A stretch of DNA of 64,000 bases from contig QANY01002420.1 in the NCBI GenBank assembly GCA_003255025.1, positions 1,693,543 to 1,757,542 of the forward strand, written 5' to 3'. The notes below the pieces were generated by a model. The model made no database searches and had not been told where the DNA came from. It saw only the letters and a list, made by a program, of their open reading frames with translations. The translations under genes were made by a program, and so were the position numbers. Below are positions 35,270 to 48,495 of this stretch, piece after piece; within the stretch, counting starts at the first letter, position 1; each line of letters begins with the position of its first letter. The stretch is from Datisca glomerata. Taxonomy: Eukaryota > Streptophyta > Magnoliopsida > Cucurbitales > Datiscaceae.

Positions 35270-36030
35270 AGGCCATTAACTAGATCAGAATCATTCTCAA
35301 CGATTCCATAAGAAGTGATCCCATTTTTTTCATTGGGTCCGGGTAGAGACCAAAGGTCTTGAGCTACCGATTCGGCAGAACAACTCAAAAGATAAAGAAC
35401 CAAAGTATCGCACAATCAGATCATTAGAAACTAGGTTCTACATTTTTTCTTTCCATAGTAGAAAGCCTCATTCTTGTAATTAGGTTAAGAATGACCCTTT
35501 ACCTTTAAGTCTAATGCAAGAACAATAATGGGTGCATTGTGAATATTGATTATTTTCTTATTTTATTCATTGTTCTATTTCTTTCATCGAATACTATGTA
35601 CTACTGTTATTGGACGACTAACCAATTCCTTAAAATGAAAAAAAAAGAATTTCAACAAAAAAATACACGTACAAACACAAAATGAATATTTCTAAATTTC
35701 ACATCGAATTGCATTTTGGGAGTATGAGAATCTCCTTCATGAATTATTATAAACTAACCCCAAATTTTTTCCAATCTTGGAGGTCTAGCCCGAGGCCAAT
35801 AATCGAGAGAACCCCTATACTACTACAGTACAGGGATTTCAAGAATTTTCTATTGAATGGTACATAATTCTACATCGACAAGCAACAAGAATAAAAGAAA
35901 GAAATTCTCGAGTGCTTCATTGCGATACTGATTGTGAAATTACGTTGCTGCGTTAGAAGAAGGATAGATATACTGATTCGGTATACTCTAAAAACACCCT
36001 TGGTACTATATTGACGATCTTACAAAGATG
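35270..36030. other. Possible plastid-derived DNA (NUPT)
   Basis: The style changes abruptly after the GMC fragment. Phrases such as ACCCCTATACTACTACAG, TGATTCGGTATACTC and CTTGGTACTATATTGACGA look to me like plastid intergenic sequence, possibly the psbE-petL area. This rests on memory. A minus-strand frame at 35230-35415 ([20 protein letters not shown]) is not a protein I can name. Confidence 0.4.
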
Positions 36031-39000
36031 GAAGATAAGTTAATTTTCTTACCAAATATTTTTTCAATTTATTTACTCATCTTTCAATACATCTACACAT
36101 TTTCCGAAATAATTTTATCTTTCCCAAATGCCTAAAAGTATCATTATTTGTTTAAATCATTCATACTTAATTTTGATATTTTATTTTCTCCAAGTGTCAT
36201 AAAATTTCTCAATCATGGAACCCCGTCAGATCTCATTTCAGTCCTGGTGGAACCAAACCGGTCTCGATACTGAATTTTGAGATTTTTTTCTTCCCTTCTA
36301 ACCCCTATCCCGAAAGGCCCATTCCGCAAACCCATCTCGGGTTCGCCCTATGATATTAAGATATGCACGTTAATTAAAATGAATGATTAAATTATTAAGT
36401 TTGAATTGATGATAGATAAACTCTTCATATATGCATAATACAAATTTTAACTTATAAAAATGCATGTTAATAATATCAAATATTTTTTAAATTAAAATTA
36501 TTTTCTTCCCTAAAATTAATATTATTCATAAACTATCAATGTTTAAAAAATATTAAAATTATAAAAATAGAACTATACGAGATTGTTTATCACGTCTCAT
36601 TTTTTTATGTGGAGGACCGGACCCGTAGGACGGAGCCGCGAAGGAGGGGGGGTTTCCCTGAAGCATTTATATTCAGTTTTAGATTGTATTTAACTGAAAT
36701 ATAATAAAAATATGTGTCTGTATTCTATTTTTCCTGTGCTAGAACCAGAATATTTTACACGTTCTAGTTGGAGCGGAATGAAATGGATATCCATAGTATA
36801 CATATCTACGAAGAAAAATATATGTAACGGGAAAACTGTTATGTACTATTAATTATTTTAATATATTAATATAAATGACAATTATTTACATCAAATTTAA
36901 TTTTGATATATAAAAGATGAGATTTTATATATTATAATTAAATAACAGTTATTTATATCAGATTATTTTTACTGTCAATTTGAATGTCTTGAGAATAATA
37001 AAACACAATTAACTTAAGCTACTAAGTGTGATAATTGTTAATAATTTATAAGTTAATATATGACGATTTCATGAAATTTGACGTGAGTCAATCGCACTGG
37101 CAGAATCTTTGTAAGAAAGTGGGTTAAGTGATCCCACTCAATTTTTTTTTATTAATTTTTAGTAGGATTTTTTTTTATATTTTTTAATTTTTGTCCTCAC
37201 TCAATTCTCAATTATGATCCTATTAAATTTTAAGTTTTAATATTTTATTTTCAATTTTAACTTTAAAAAATTTTGTTTTTAACCCATCAACTAAAAACCC
37301 CACTATCTCTAATATATCCTCAAATTTCTTAAATTTCTCAAAATCCAGAAGCTCGTGACTGACCATCCACAGGCCACAAGCTCTCTATATCGATAGGATC
37401 TTCTTCGACGAGTCTTCTTCTTCGCAACCCTCCTAAAATCAGACAAACAAATTTCTTGCAAAGAAAAAGATGATCTTCTTCTTCTCGAGTTCGGACTAAC
37501 GTGAGAGTTTTTTGTTCAAAAATATTCTACATTTCATGTAATCTGAAATCTATGAGATCAAAGGTCAATTTCTGCATACTGAAATTTTGAAGAAAATTCT
37601 TTGTGTAATTTTAGGGTTTTTGTATAGTTTCACGACTTTCCCCCTTCTCCCCTCTCTTTGCACTTGTATCTCGACTGTTAGAAACAGTCCCTAGGTTCTG
37701 AAATTTTACAAAAAAAATGTTTGTGTAATATGAAATTTCTAAGCTATCAATTTCTGCATATTGAAATTTTGCAAGAGAATTGTCTGTGAACACAAAGAGA
37801 GTTTCTTCAATTTGAGTTTCCAATTGTCCGTTTCAAGCACCAAATTAAGTTTTCTTAATCTTAAAATTTTAACAAACATTTTCTTTTGATACTTAAATTT
37901 AATTTAATTTTTCATAATCATTTTATAGGATTCTCATCAATGATTGACTTGAGATATTTATGACATTTTAAGAATAATATTGAAGCTAATTACTGCAAAA
38001 AGAACAATCCTACCTAAAATATTCATTTCTTTATAGCTAGAAGTCAGAACAATCAACTTATGTAGCTAAAATAAAGAGGCTCGCGTCTAGTATTTAGTGT
38101 TGCCCAGTTATAATGTACGACATTCTTAGTTGTCTATACCAAACAGCTCATTGGTTCACAACTATAGATTCAATTTAATACTGATGTTTTAGTTTCTGCT
38201 TAGTTCCAAATGAAAAGGAAAATTGAGTAAACGCCATATGAATTTTATTTTATCTATACATTGGTGTCTAGTTGATGAAATGAAGCCTTTACAACCTTAA
38301 GTTGAATGTATGACTGAATTGCTTAATTTAGTGTATAATTTGGATTATATTATGATTTTAAGCAAGGATAGAGGTAGTTTGAATATTTTAGAATAATATA
38401 AAATATACCGTAAACGAAAATATGAGGAACGGAACCAGTAACTCTACTGAAGCTCAGTCCTAACTCCACTCCTAGTCAATCGAATATATACAAGTCACCT
38501 ATATACCAAAAAATAATTAGCGAATTCAATAAAGAATGTTAATTAATAATGATTTGTACTTTTGAGAATCTCGAACAAAAATAAAACTATTAGGATGATG
38601 TTTTTCAACAAACAAAAAGAGTTAACAATTGATTAAAAATAAATAAATCAATTGAACTTAAAGAAAATTTACTACAAACATTATCTATAAACTTATAGAG
38701 TTTATCATCATATAAGAGTAACTATACTAAGAGTGTTAAATGTTCTGTAATCAAGTTACCCTTCTCATAAATATCAATAACAACAAAGTTCATCGAAAGT
38801 AAGTTAAAAAATCTATCTCAAACAAATGCTAAAAAAACTTATGAGACACTTAACAAAGAATGACCATCGCCCTTTTGATTGCCATCACAGTACATATAAT
38901 AAATACAACAGCCATTTTGTTTATTATAGAGTCTACACGAAGTCTACCTCCATTAAAAAACAAAATCCCTTCACCAATGAGAAGGAAGACAACTTTATTG

Positions 39001-39250
39001 TCAAGCAACAACTCAATAATAAGCCTGTTCACACTCATTTGTGTAGACAACAGACACAATGTTTCTTATCCAGTGCAGCATTTAGCGAAAATCTACTCTA
39101 AAAAAATTCACACCCTCCTACCTTCATCGTTATAATTGATATAATAATTGTCAAATGTAATATTTTTATTTTATAATTAATTTTGTTAATATTAAATTAT
39201 TTTTAGTATTATATGTTTGTATGTCTTACATCAATTAGGAAGAATATAAA
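36031..39250. other. AT-rich spacer, nothing recognised
   Basis: No gene is found. The small frames at 37611-37823 and 38826-39135 do not resemble families and overlap each other on both strands. A CTTCTTCTTCG-rich patch near 37400-37500 is unexplained. Confidence 0.45.
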
Positions 39251-39270
39251 TCATTATTCCAGCCACCTTT

Positions 39271-39486
39271 TCAGATTTCAGGCCAATCCGTCTTTGTAAC
39301 TTTAGTTACAAGGTGATCACGAAGATCCTATCCAACAGGCTGAGTCGACTTCTTCCTATCATCATCTCTAAAGAGCAAGGTGCGTTTGTTAAAGATCGTT
39401 TAATATCTGATAACATAACCATTGTTCATGAACTTGTGAGAGAAATTGATAGGCACACGTATGATGTCATTAATAATTTTTGTTAG
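39271..39486 (+). pseudogene. LINE (L1-type) reverse transcriptase fragment
   Basis: A 71-codon open stretch reads SDFRPIRLCNFSYKVITKIL, then SNRLSRLLPIIISKEQGAFV and KDRLISDNITIVHELVREID before a stop. SDFRPI..CN..YK..TKIL..RL and QGAFV..R.I.DNI are the early reverse transcriptase motifs of plant L1 elements. The catalytic YADD region and the endonuclease are absent, so this is a short relic. Confidence 0.85.
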
Positions 39487-40260
39487 ATCAAATGTTCATC
39501 GTTTAATTAAAAATAAAATTATAGTTGTTATTTATGTTAGAATCTTTTTTCTTTATTTTAGTTTATCACCTACTGTCACGTTTTTACTGTGACTCTGGCT
39601 CACAAGATACTAGTTTACCTGCCATTAAAATTTTCACCATACTATATACTATTATTATGATCGTACAATAAAAAATTGTTTGACCGAGTGACCGAAAATG
39701 TCAATGTTGGAACTATATAAAAATCCTCATGTTTTAAAAAAAAACCAACCTCTCTACAATGCACTGAGTGAGTGCAAAAGTTTGGATCTGTGGAGCAAAG
39801 GGCGTGGGGCCAACCTGAGATGGGTCATGGGAGTTAAGAGTAGGCCTGGTTTTATGGCCCCTCAGTCTTTAAGTGATGGGAATGCATCAGATTGAGAGTT
39901 AATCACGGAATGACAGTTGATGTAACACACTGGGCTCATCTAATCATTTATGTAGTAATCCCTTCTTTTCATATATATAAAATTTTGAGATTTACGCAGC
40001 CAAATAATATTATAAGACTATAGTTAAAAAAAATATTGTAAGATTGTACGGTATAATAAGAAGTTTTCTCACTCGAGTCAATATTCTCCGAAATAATTAT
40101 TTTTTAAGATAAACAACACATTTCATTACGAACATAGAGTTACAAACAACAATATAATCAAAATAAAATTATCAAATCTAAATATAAATAATAATTACAA
40201 GTGTCAGATAAGATTAATATACACCTACTTATGCATAGGGAGAGAATCATGCGTATAAAC
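39487..40260. other. Spacer between LINE fragment and copia LTR, nothing recognised
   Basis: AT-rich, without a gene. The frame at 39698-39895 has no recognisable domain. Confidence 0.45.
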
Positions 40261-42444
40261 TGTTGGTCGTCACGACGCACGGGCGGTGTAAGCGTGTGGA
40301 GCGTGGCTATTTTAAAAATTAAAATTTTAATAGAAGTCGAATCTTTTAGTATAATAAAATCGCACAACGTTACGATGACAAAAAAACTTTTTATTAAAAA
40401 CTATTTTCAATTAGTCATTGATCTATTATATATTTATAAATTAAATCTACAATATACAAGGTTGGGAATCATATACCTCTTGTAGTCTAAATCAAACGTT
40501 CTCGTGAATCGATCGATTTCCGTTCCCATGAAATTGTTCCAATGATCAGCAGACTCCGAGATCCACGACAAGATCTTCCAAGTCAATTCTCAACGCGTTA
40601 GGACGTGTGTGAGCACATAGAATATAACGAAGACACTTTCTCGTCTCTAGAGATGTACTCAATACACGAGATCTAGATATTTTACTAAGAATAACTTTTG
40701 TATTACGATTCTCTAAAAGAACATGATGATGATTCTTTTAAATATTTGATTAACTCTTAATCGTAGAAAAATCACTTTTTGAGAATTGTGTTATTCTCTC
40801 AACTCTTGATTGATGAACTGATTATGTGATTCAACTAATTGATTGAACTAATTCATTATCTAAGACCATCAAAATAACATATGTATATTTTTCTTGATAA
40901 TGGCGTATAAGATATTTTGAGATAATTGAAATGATATTTAATTATAAAATTACCAATATCAATGTGACTCGCTGCTATTGTGCACAACTGTAGAATTGCA
41001 CACCCACTACTGTAGTGCCACATGACACTACAATAGTCTATGTCAATCTCTGAAACTCAATCTATGGTTGACACGTGATATTTACTGCGTATTAAATATT
41101 TATTTTAATCAAATTAAATATGTAGATATTTGTTAATTCAAAATTAACATATGTGATTATTTCTATCAATTAAATTATATGTAGATATTTATTAATTCAA
41201 AATTAACATATTTGAAAATTAAATTATTATCTGATAATAATTTAATTTTTAAATTTCATAAATTAAATATTTTGTCTCACTCTCACTTATCGATAATTAA
41301 AAAATCGATAATTATTAATATATATATATATAATTTAATTAATTAATTCTTAATTAATTAGTTACACATAATTATCTTATAATTATGTTCTTTGCCCCAG
41401 AATAAAAATTTATTTGCAAGTAAGTTATTCTCATATCTTGAAATATTCACACCCTAAACTGCGTAGTACATATATGACTTCGAGACCATGTACCTATAAT
41501 CCTAAGCTCCAATAAATCAGATTATTAATTAAATTATTTAATTAAATAATCTTATTTATCAATTCCATTATCACTCCACTATAAATATGTAATTGCACTA
41601 TTAGAGATTACATATTGTATTTATAGAGTATTCCCATGTAATCCACTGATATATTCATTTCACGTAATTCTGTCCTCCAATTATTGGTTCGTAAATTAGA
41701 ACTTGTCAAAATTACCGTTTTACCCTTCTAATTATCACTTAATCCTTAAGTACCATTAATCCACTAGTGATTATTATTTATAATCTTATTATAAATTTGA
41801 GCTCAATAACCATTCAGTTCCAGAATTAACACTTAAGGGAACCAATATACGATTCGTTAGGAAATCTTGAATTTCAAATCTTGTAAGATCATGTTCTCAA
41901 TCATCTATATCACCGAATCTTCAAAACAAAAGTCACTAGCATATTTTTCAAATAAACTTTAATGAGTGAATCAAAAGATCTAGTAGACATGTACAAGAGT
42001 TCATGACTACTCAAGATTCAGGCTGATCTGCATATGATTATCGAGTTGATGTGTATTAAATATTTATAATAAACGACACGTTGATACATATATTAATTCA
42101 TATTGGTCCAGTCATATAAAATCTTATTATGTAAAACACATTCACTAAGATATCTATCAACATCAATGGTCCGTATCTAGATAACATGCATCCATAATGA
42201 TTAGTGAACCGTACTAGCAACCATTCAATAATGATTTCATACTTTAATATGTTGCTGATAATTTTATTCATTATCTATGATCTTAATCCTCTTGTACTAA
42301 TACAAGATCATAGTTTCATTAATGAATATAAAACTTTTATATATTTATATAAATTGTTTACAATAATTTAAAAGAATAATTAAAAGAATAATGTAATCCT
42401 CATCAAATGTCAATACACATGCTTTGAGGGCATAACCCCCAGCG
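40261..42444 (-). mobile_element. 3' LTR of the right-hand copia element
   Basis: It ends in CCAACA on the minus strand at 40261 and begins near 42444, aligning with the LTR at 470-4284. The first bases read CGCTGGGGG instead of TGTTGGGGG, two transitions from the expected TG start. Outside the LTR the minus strand carries GGGAAAGTGGGAGATCG (about 42443-42459), a polypurine tract, which fixes this as the 3' LTR. Confidence 0.8.
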
Positions 42445-42677
42445 ATCTCCCACTTTCCCTAAAGTAAATATGACATCTTTCTAAAAAAAACTAGGGTCAG
42501 GTCAAATTGCTTAAATAAAAATCAAAAGAGAAAGATAGGGCGGACGAGGTAGCAGGTCAAAGATAGGCTATTTCGACCCTTTCAAACTGTTTTTCCATAC
42601 AAGAAAGGAGAAATCCGCTTATGGCATTCCCCCACCCCAAGCATACAGAGGAGAGTGAGCGCGAGAGTGCTTCTTAC

Positions 42678-42990
42678 TCATCCCATTTTACGCACGTGAC
42701 CCTTAAATGAATTCGTAGGAAGTATCTTTGTAAAAGGATGAGCCAGGTTCTGTTTCGACGCTATCTTCATAATAGTTACATCCACTCGATGCACGATCTC
42801 TCTTACAAGATGATATTTCTTTTCTATGTGATTGCCCCTCTTGTGACTCCTCGATTCCTTAGAATTCGCTACCGCCCCACTGTTGTCACAGTACATGATC
42901 ATTGGCCTGTCCATATCTAAAACTACTTCCAGATCAGTATAAAAATTTCTAAGCCATACTGCTGCTTCGCAGCTTCACAAGCCACTATAT
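42678..42990 (-). pseudogene. Copia RNase H
   Basis: The frame reads MYCDNSGAVANSKESRSHKR, then GNHIEKKYHLVREIVHR and HPFTKILPTNSF. This is the C-terminal part of copia RNase H, where CDN carries a catalytic aspartate and HPFTK corresponds to the usual ADPFTK. It ends about 230 bases before the LTR. Confidence 0.85.
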
Positions 42991-43334
42991 ATTTGACTTT
43001 CATAGTGGAATATGCAATGCTAGATTATTTAATACTTCTCCAGACTACATGTCCTCCACCTAGGGTGAATATTGATCCAGAAGTCATCTTTCGACTATCT
43101 CTGTCTGATTGAAAATCAGAATCAGTATATCCAGTGGGGTTCAGGTCTCCACCTGAATAAAAAAGTATATAGTTTCTCCTTCTCCTAAGATATTTGAGAA
43201 TGTGCTTTACTGTAATTCAATGTTCCAAACCTAGATTCGATTGATAACAACTGATAATTCACACTGCATAACAGATGTCTGATCTCGTACGCAACATGAC
43301 ATACATGAGACTTCCAACTGCTGAAGCATAGAAA

Positions 43335-44720
43335 ACCTTTCTCATGTCCTCTTCCTCATGATGTCTCAGGATATTGTTCCTTGGAGAGGACAATTCCTTG
43401 TATGCTCGGTAAATGACCTTTCTTGAAATTCTCCATAGAGAAGCTTTTCAGCACCTTATCAATATGAAAATGCCTGAGAAAGAGCCAAAAACTTTTTCTT
43501 TCTATCCCTTAGGATTTGGATGCCCAGAACATAGCTCGCTTCTCCCAAATCTTTCATTTGAAATTTCTCAGCTAACCAATGATTCCCAATGAGTAGAATA
43601 TGATCAACATAAATAATTAAGAAAACCATTATCTTCTCTTTGATGTATTTATAAACACATGCTTCATCAACATTTTGCTTGAAGCCATAAGACTTTATAA
43701 TCTCATCAAAGGTAGGATTCCAAGATCTAGATGCTTGATTTAATCCATAAATAAATTTAAGCAACTTACATACTTTCTGATCTTGCCATTTTTGTACGAA
43801 TCATTCTGGTTGCATTTGTTTTCTTCAAGAGAGTCATTCAGAAAAGTTATCTTGACGTCCATTTGCCATATGTCATAGTAAAAAACTAGCGGGTACGGAC
43901 AAAAGGATGCAAATGGATTTTAACATGGCCACCGGGGAGAATGTCTCTTCATAATCGACTTCCTCCGTTTATGTATAGTCATTGGCTACTAACCGTGCAT
44001 TGAAAGTCTCTACTTTCTCATCTGCACCTCTTTTTTTTAAGATCCATGTACATCCTATAGGCCCGACATCTTCAGGTGGATCTACAAGTTCCCATATGAA
44101 ATTAAAATACATAAATTCCATTTCCTGGTTCATGGCATCTTCTTGCCATTTCTCATTTCAGGATCATCCATTGCTTCTTCATAAGATAATCAATCATCCT
44201 CATCAATGTCTATCACTAGAACATGTGACTCTAGTTCATGTCCTCTTCCTCCTGAGATGTCTCAAGAAATTGTTCATTGGAGAGGACAATTCCATGTATG
44301 CTCGGTAAATGACCTTTCTTGAAATTCTCCATAGAGAATATTTTCAGCACCTTATCAATATAAGATGCCTGAGAGAGAGCCAAAAACTTGTTCTTTCTAT
44401 CCCTTAGGATTTGGATGCCCAAAACATAGCTCGCTTCTCCCAAATCTTTCATTTGAAATTTCTCAGCTAACCAATGATTCCCAATGAGTAGAATATGATC
44501 AACATAAATAATTAAGAAAACCATTATCTTCTCTTTGATGTATTTATAAACACATGCTTCATCAACATTTTGCTTGAAGCCATAAGACTTTATAATCTCA
44601 TCAAAGGTAGGATTCCAAGATCTAGATGCTTGCTTTAATCCATAAATGAATTTAAGCAACTTGCATACTTTCTGATCTTGCCCTTTTTGTATGAATCATT
44701 CTGGTTGCATTTTCTTTCCT
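43335..44720 (-). pseudogene. Copia reverse transcriptase, partly duplicated
   Basis: Two nearly identical blocks, about 43335-43860 and 44231-44720, both encode FIYGLNQASRSWNPTFDEII (KQ in the second), then IIYVDHILLIGNHW, KFQMKDLGEASYVLGIQILR. The active site is YVDH rather than YVDD in both. Between them, 43860-44230 holds the upstream RT and linker sequence (VDPPEDVGPIGCTWILKK-like on the minus strand), so the arrangement is a tandem duplication of about 880 bases. Confidence 0.8.
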
Positions 44721-45007
44721 TGAGCATGAATTGTGGTTTCTTTGATTCATCATTTATCAATAGAAATTGAAGGTGGTATGATCTCATCAACCGCTAATTC
44801 CTTGAGAACTACTTTGCTACGAGGTTTGTAATTTGTCATATAATCATGCTCAAGGAAAATTTCATTTATGGAGACAAACACCTTTTGATCCTTGTGCTTA
44901 TAAAAGTACCCACATTTAGTCTCTGGAGTATAGCCTACGGATATGCAAATTAATGTTTGAGTCTAACTTTTTGGTCTTGGGTCTAAGAACGTGAGTTGGA
45001 CACCTCT

Positions 45008-46038
45008 TGATGAGTGTGTTTCACACTCATATTTTAGATAATCTTAACTTTAATTTTATTGGTTCTTTGAGTTTTTTTTGTTTGGTTTATGTTTGTTTTT
45101 ATTTTTATCTTGTAGGTCATATATTCAAATGCATTTGGGTTGATTTTGAAAGACTTCGAAGGCAAAAGTGCAAAGGAAATGCGAAAAGGATGGACATGGA
45201 ACGTCGCGACGCTGGGTGCAAGCAGCTGTCAGCGCCCCAGCGCCGGTCGCTGGGTGGCTTGGTAGGAAGCCAAAGCCGTGACACTGACGCGATAAAATTT
45301 TTCATGTTTTCTCTCATATTTTATCCTTATCGAACCCTAGTGTATAAATAGAATATCTTAGGTCTTGTTGACGGATTTTTGGGATGTGGGAGGCAGAAGA
45401 GAAAGCTTTCTGGAGAGGAAACGAAGATGGATCCAATCGGGAGATGGATCTCAACTTCAATTCTCCCGCAAATCTAATTTTTTCTCTTCTTTTCCTCTAT
45501 GTTAATGAATATTATTTAGATATCTTATTATTCTAGTATGTTCTAAATTTCTCAAACCATGGTTGTTCACAAATTTTAATTTTCAATTCAAGCGATATTT
45601 ATTTAGTATTATTGAGTGTTATAATGCGTTCTTAATGCTTGTGATCGTCTGACCAACTATTGCATGATTTTAGATTTAATTTTGAGACTGAGAAGTGACG
45701 ATTACATTTGATCTTTGTTTATAACACCATTAGAATTTCATAAGTTAGAGAGAATTATGGATCTAGCGTAACAATTATAATTTTCTGTGCTTAATGAGTT
45801 TCAACTTATTGAATATTGACAGAGATGTGAGATTAGTATTTTTGATTCATTGTTATTGATGCTTGAGAAATATTGATAATTACTTTAGAGAAAATTGAGG
45901 TCAATAATTTAATAAACATTTTTTGATTGAGTTTTAAAATTTTGAGCATGTCTGGTTTGGTGAACTCGGAATCCCTAGATCTTTTATCTATTCAATTTTA
46001 AATTATTTATCTTTATCAAATCTTTATATGTTGTAACG
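45008..46038 (+). mobile_element. Athila-like 5' LTR, truncated
   Basis: It aligns with 61375-62325 of the 3' LTR, including the GTCAGATATTCAAATGCATTT-like, AGACTTCGAAGGCAAAA and GAATATTATT-AGATATC stretches. The match fades near 46012, just before the Tat-like LTR begins. The last 170 bases or so of this LTR and the primer binding site are missing. Frames at 45007-45351 and 45117-45317 are LTR sequence and not genes. Confidence 0.75.
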
Positions 46039-48477
46039 TGCATGCGACGCGGAGCGGCGATTGAAAAATAATTTTTGAAAAAAAGAAATTCGAAGTCACC
46101 ACCAATCATTTTAGGGCGTGATTGGTCACCTAATTTTAAAATCAAATATTTTGGTCTGCGAAAATTTAAAGTTGATTCAAGAGTCATTTACCTGTGGGGA
46201 AGGTATTAGCACCCAACAACACCCATTATGAAAAATGGTTACCAAATTTAATCAAATACTATCTAATTTTTTTTAAAATAATGTCATAAAAATTCAATTT
46301 TGAATGTCTCATTTGGTACATTTTGCATCATAAAAATGAGCAAATAAATGACCTTTAATGGGTGATACAAAAACCATTAAAAAATATTTTTATTTTTTTA
46401 TATTTTTCTTAAATCAAAGCATTATTGGAGTTGCTCTCGGTATCTTAAAAATAACTCATCATCTCGGTAGTTCGAGAAATTTGGTATCCTAAAAATTCTA
46501 AAATCCGTCATGCGATTTTTTTAGTGAAAACTAAATAAAAATTAACAAATTTTAATCAAATTATTATTGTTTTAATTTATGAGCACCAATTCTGATGATA
46601 AAAGAATGAAATAATAATCATATACAACTGTGACGATATGACAATAACACATAAATAAATAAGAAGAGTTAACAACTATAAAGAAAAAAAAAGAATAATG
46701 GAAATAAATGTTAGAGATGATAAATATGAATGATAAATTTAAAAATAATATGTAGAGTGAAAATAATGAAACAATACGTGAAATAATTAAAAATATATAC
46801 AAAATTAAAACAAACAAATAATATCTACTAGAAAAATAGAAAAAAATAAAATAAAATAAAATGCAAGCATAAAAAAACAAAAAATTTCTTTTATAAAATT
46901 TTCAGTTGGCAGAGAGTGAGGTCACCTCCTATCTTTTTTTTAATTTTTTTTCTTTAAACATATATATGTATATATAATTATTTAATAAATAAATTAATAA
47001 TAAATTTTTATGTGTAAAATAAATTAATCTATGAAAAAAATGCTTAATTTCATATATAATTGGCATGAACATGCTATGTTTTTAACTACATAGTCTATCA
47101 ATCACCATTTTTCATTTTTCCCTCAATGCTAATCAAATAGCAAAAGAATGATCATGGATGGTAACTAATTGAAACAAGTGTCACTAAAAATAAATAAATA
47201 ATTTTGTTTGAGATATAAATATACCATTTTTATTTTGGACTACTTAGTTCACTAATTACCATTTTTCCTTTCTTCCTTCATTACTAGGAATGATCATGGA
47301 TGATAACTAGTTAAAACAAGTGTCACAAAAAAAATCAATAAAACTTTCAAAATAAAATAATTTTTGTTTGGGATATAAATATACCATTTTTTTTATTTTG
47401 GACCACTTAGTTCACTAGTTACCATTTTTTATTTCTTCCTTCGTTGCTAAGAATGATCATGAATGGTAATTAGTTAAACAAGTGTCATAAAAAATCAATA
47501 AAACTTTAAAAATAAATTAATTTTTGTTTGGGATATAAATATACCATCTTTTTTTTATTTCGGAGTACTTAGTTCACTATTTATCATTTTTTCTTTCTTC
47601 CTTCGTTACTAAGAATGATTATGGATGGTAACTAGTTCAAACAAATGTCACAAAAATGATGAACAAAAATTAAAAAAAAAAGAAGAAGAAAAGACTTGTA
47701 AGAACATAAGAAAATCGAAACTTAAATATTTGCATAATTATGTATAGAGGTTTTATTCTCTATTTTATGTATGAAAAGTTATCATAGGAGATCTATTAAT
47801 CAAATGTACACTTTCAACTCATTAAAGGGTTGATTCAAATTGAGTTAATTTTACATCCCCTCAAAAGTTTTATCATCATCATCATTGATTGAGTTGATGA
47901 CAAAAACATCTCATTATGAAACTTGAAGAGAAATCAACAATACATGAAAATAAAACGTAAGATTAAAAGTAGGAGAAATGATAAAGAAAGAGCAATTGAC
48001 TTATGTATAGAAAAGGAAATAAAGAAATATCAACTACATGGGTATGAAGAAGAGAGATGATGAATAATAATGAACAAGATATATTGTAAGCTAAAATGCA
48101 AGAAATTTGAACCGCCTCAATAAAAAGATAGGAGAATATGAAAGATGAATAGAAATGAAAACTCTCTTTCTCTCCCTTTTTTACTATTTTCTCAAGACCT
48201 CTCTTTCTCTTTCTAAAATCCATTCTCTTTCTCCCTCTCCAAATCTCACATTTCAAGTGAAGATCTCCCATCTATTTATAGGCAAACTTAGGGTTTCACT
48301 TTTTATTTTTAGTCATTTTGTTCCTTTTTTTATTTTTTAGTCGTTGGACAAATCTTCTTATTTTTAGGTATTGAGCTATTTTTCAAATCATACACATAGT
48401 CTTAGACTAGTATATGAGCCAAAAAAATAAAATTTATATTTTTAAAGTATTGGACTAGACAAAATACAGTATCTACA
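46039..48477 (-). mobile_element. 3' LTR of the Tat-like element
   Basis: In element orientation it runs TGTAGATACTGTATTTTG (ending at 48477) to CGTCGCATGCA (46039). Inside, a 120-140 base unit with GATCATGGATG-TAACTAGTT-AACAAGTGTCAC and ATATAAATATACCATTTTT is repeated about four times (47150-47660). Confidence 0.75.
47150..47660. repeat. Tandem repeat in the Tat-like LTR
   Basis: Four imperfect units of about 110-130 bases share GGGATATAAATATACCAT, TTAGTTCACTA, TTTCTTCCTTC and AATGATCATGGATGGTAACTA. The 5' LTR copy keeps about two units (57660-57849) before its break. Confidence 0.7.
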
Positions 48478-48495
48478 ACTGCCCCCTTTATTCAC

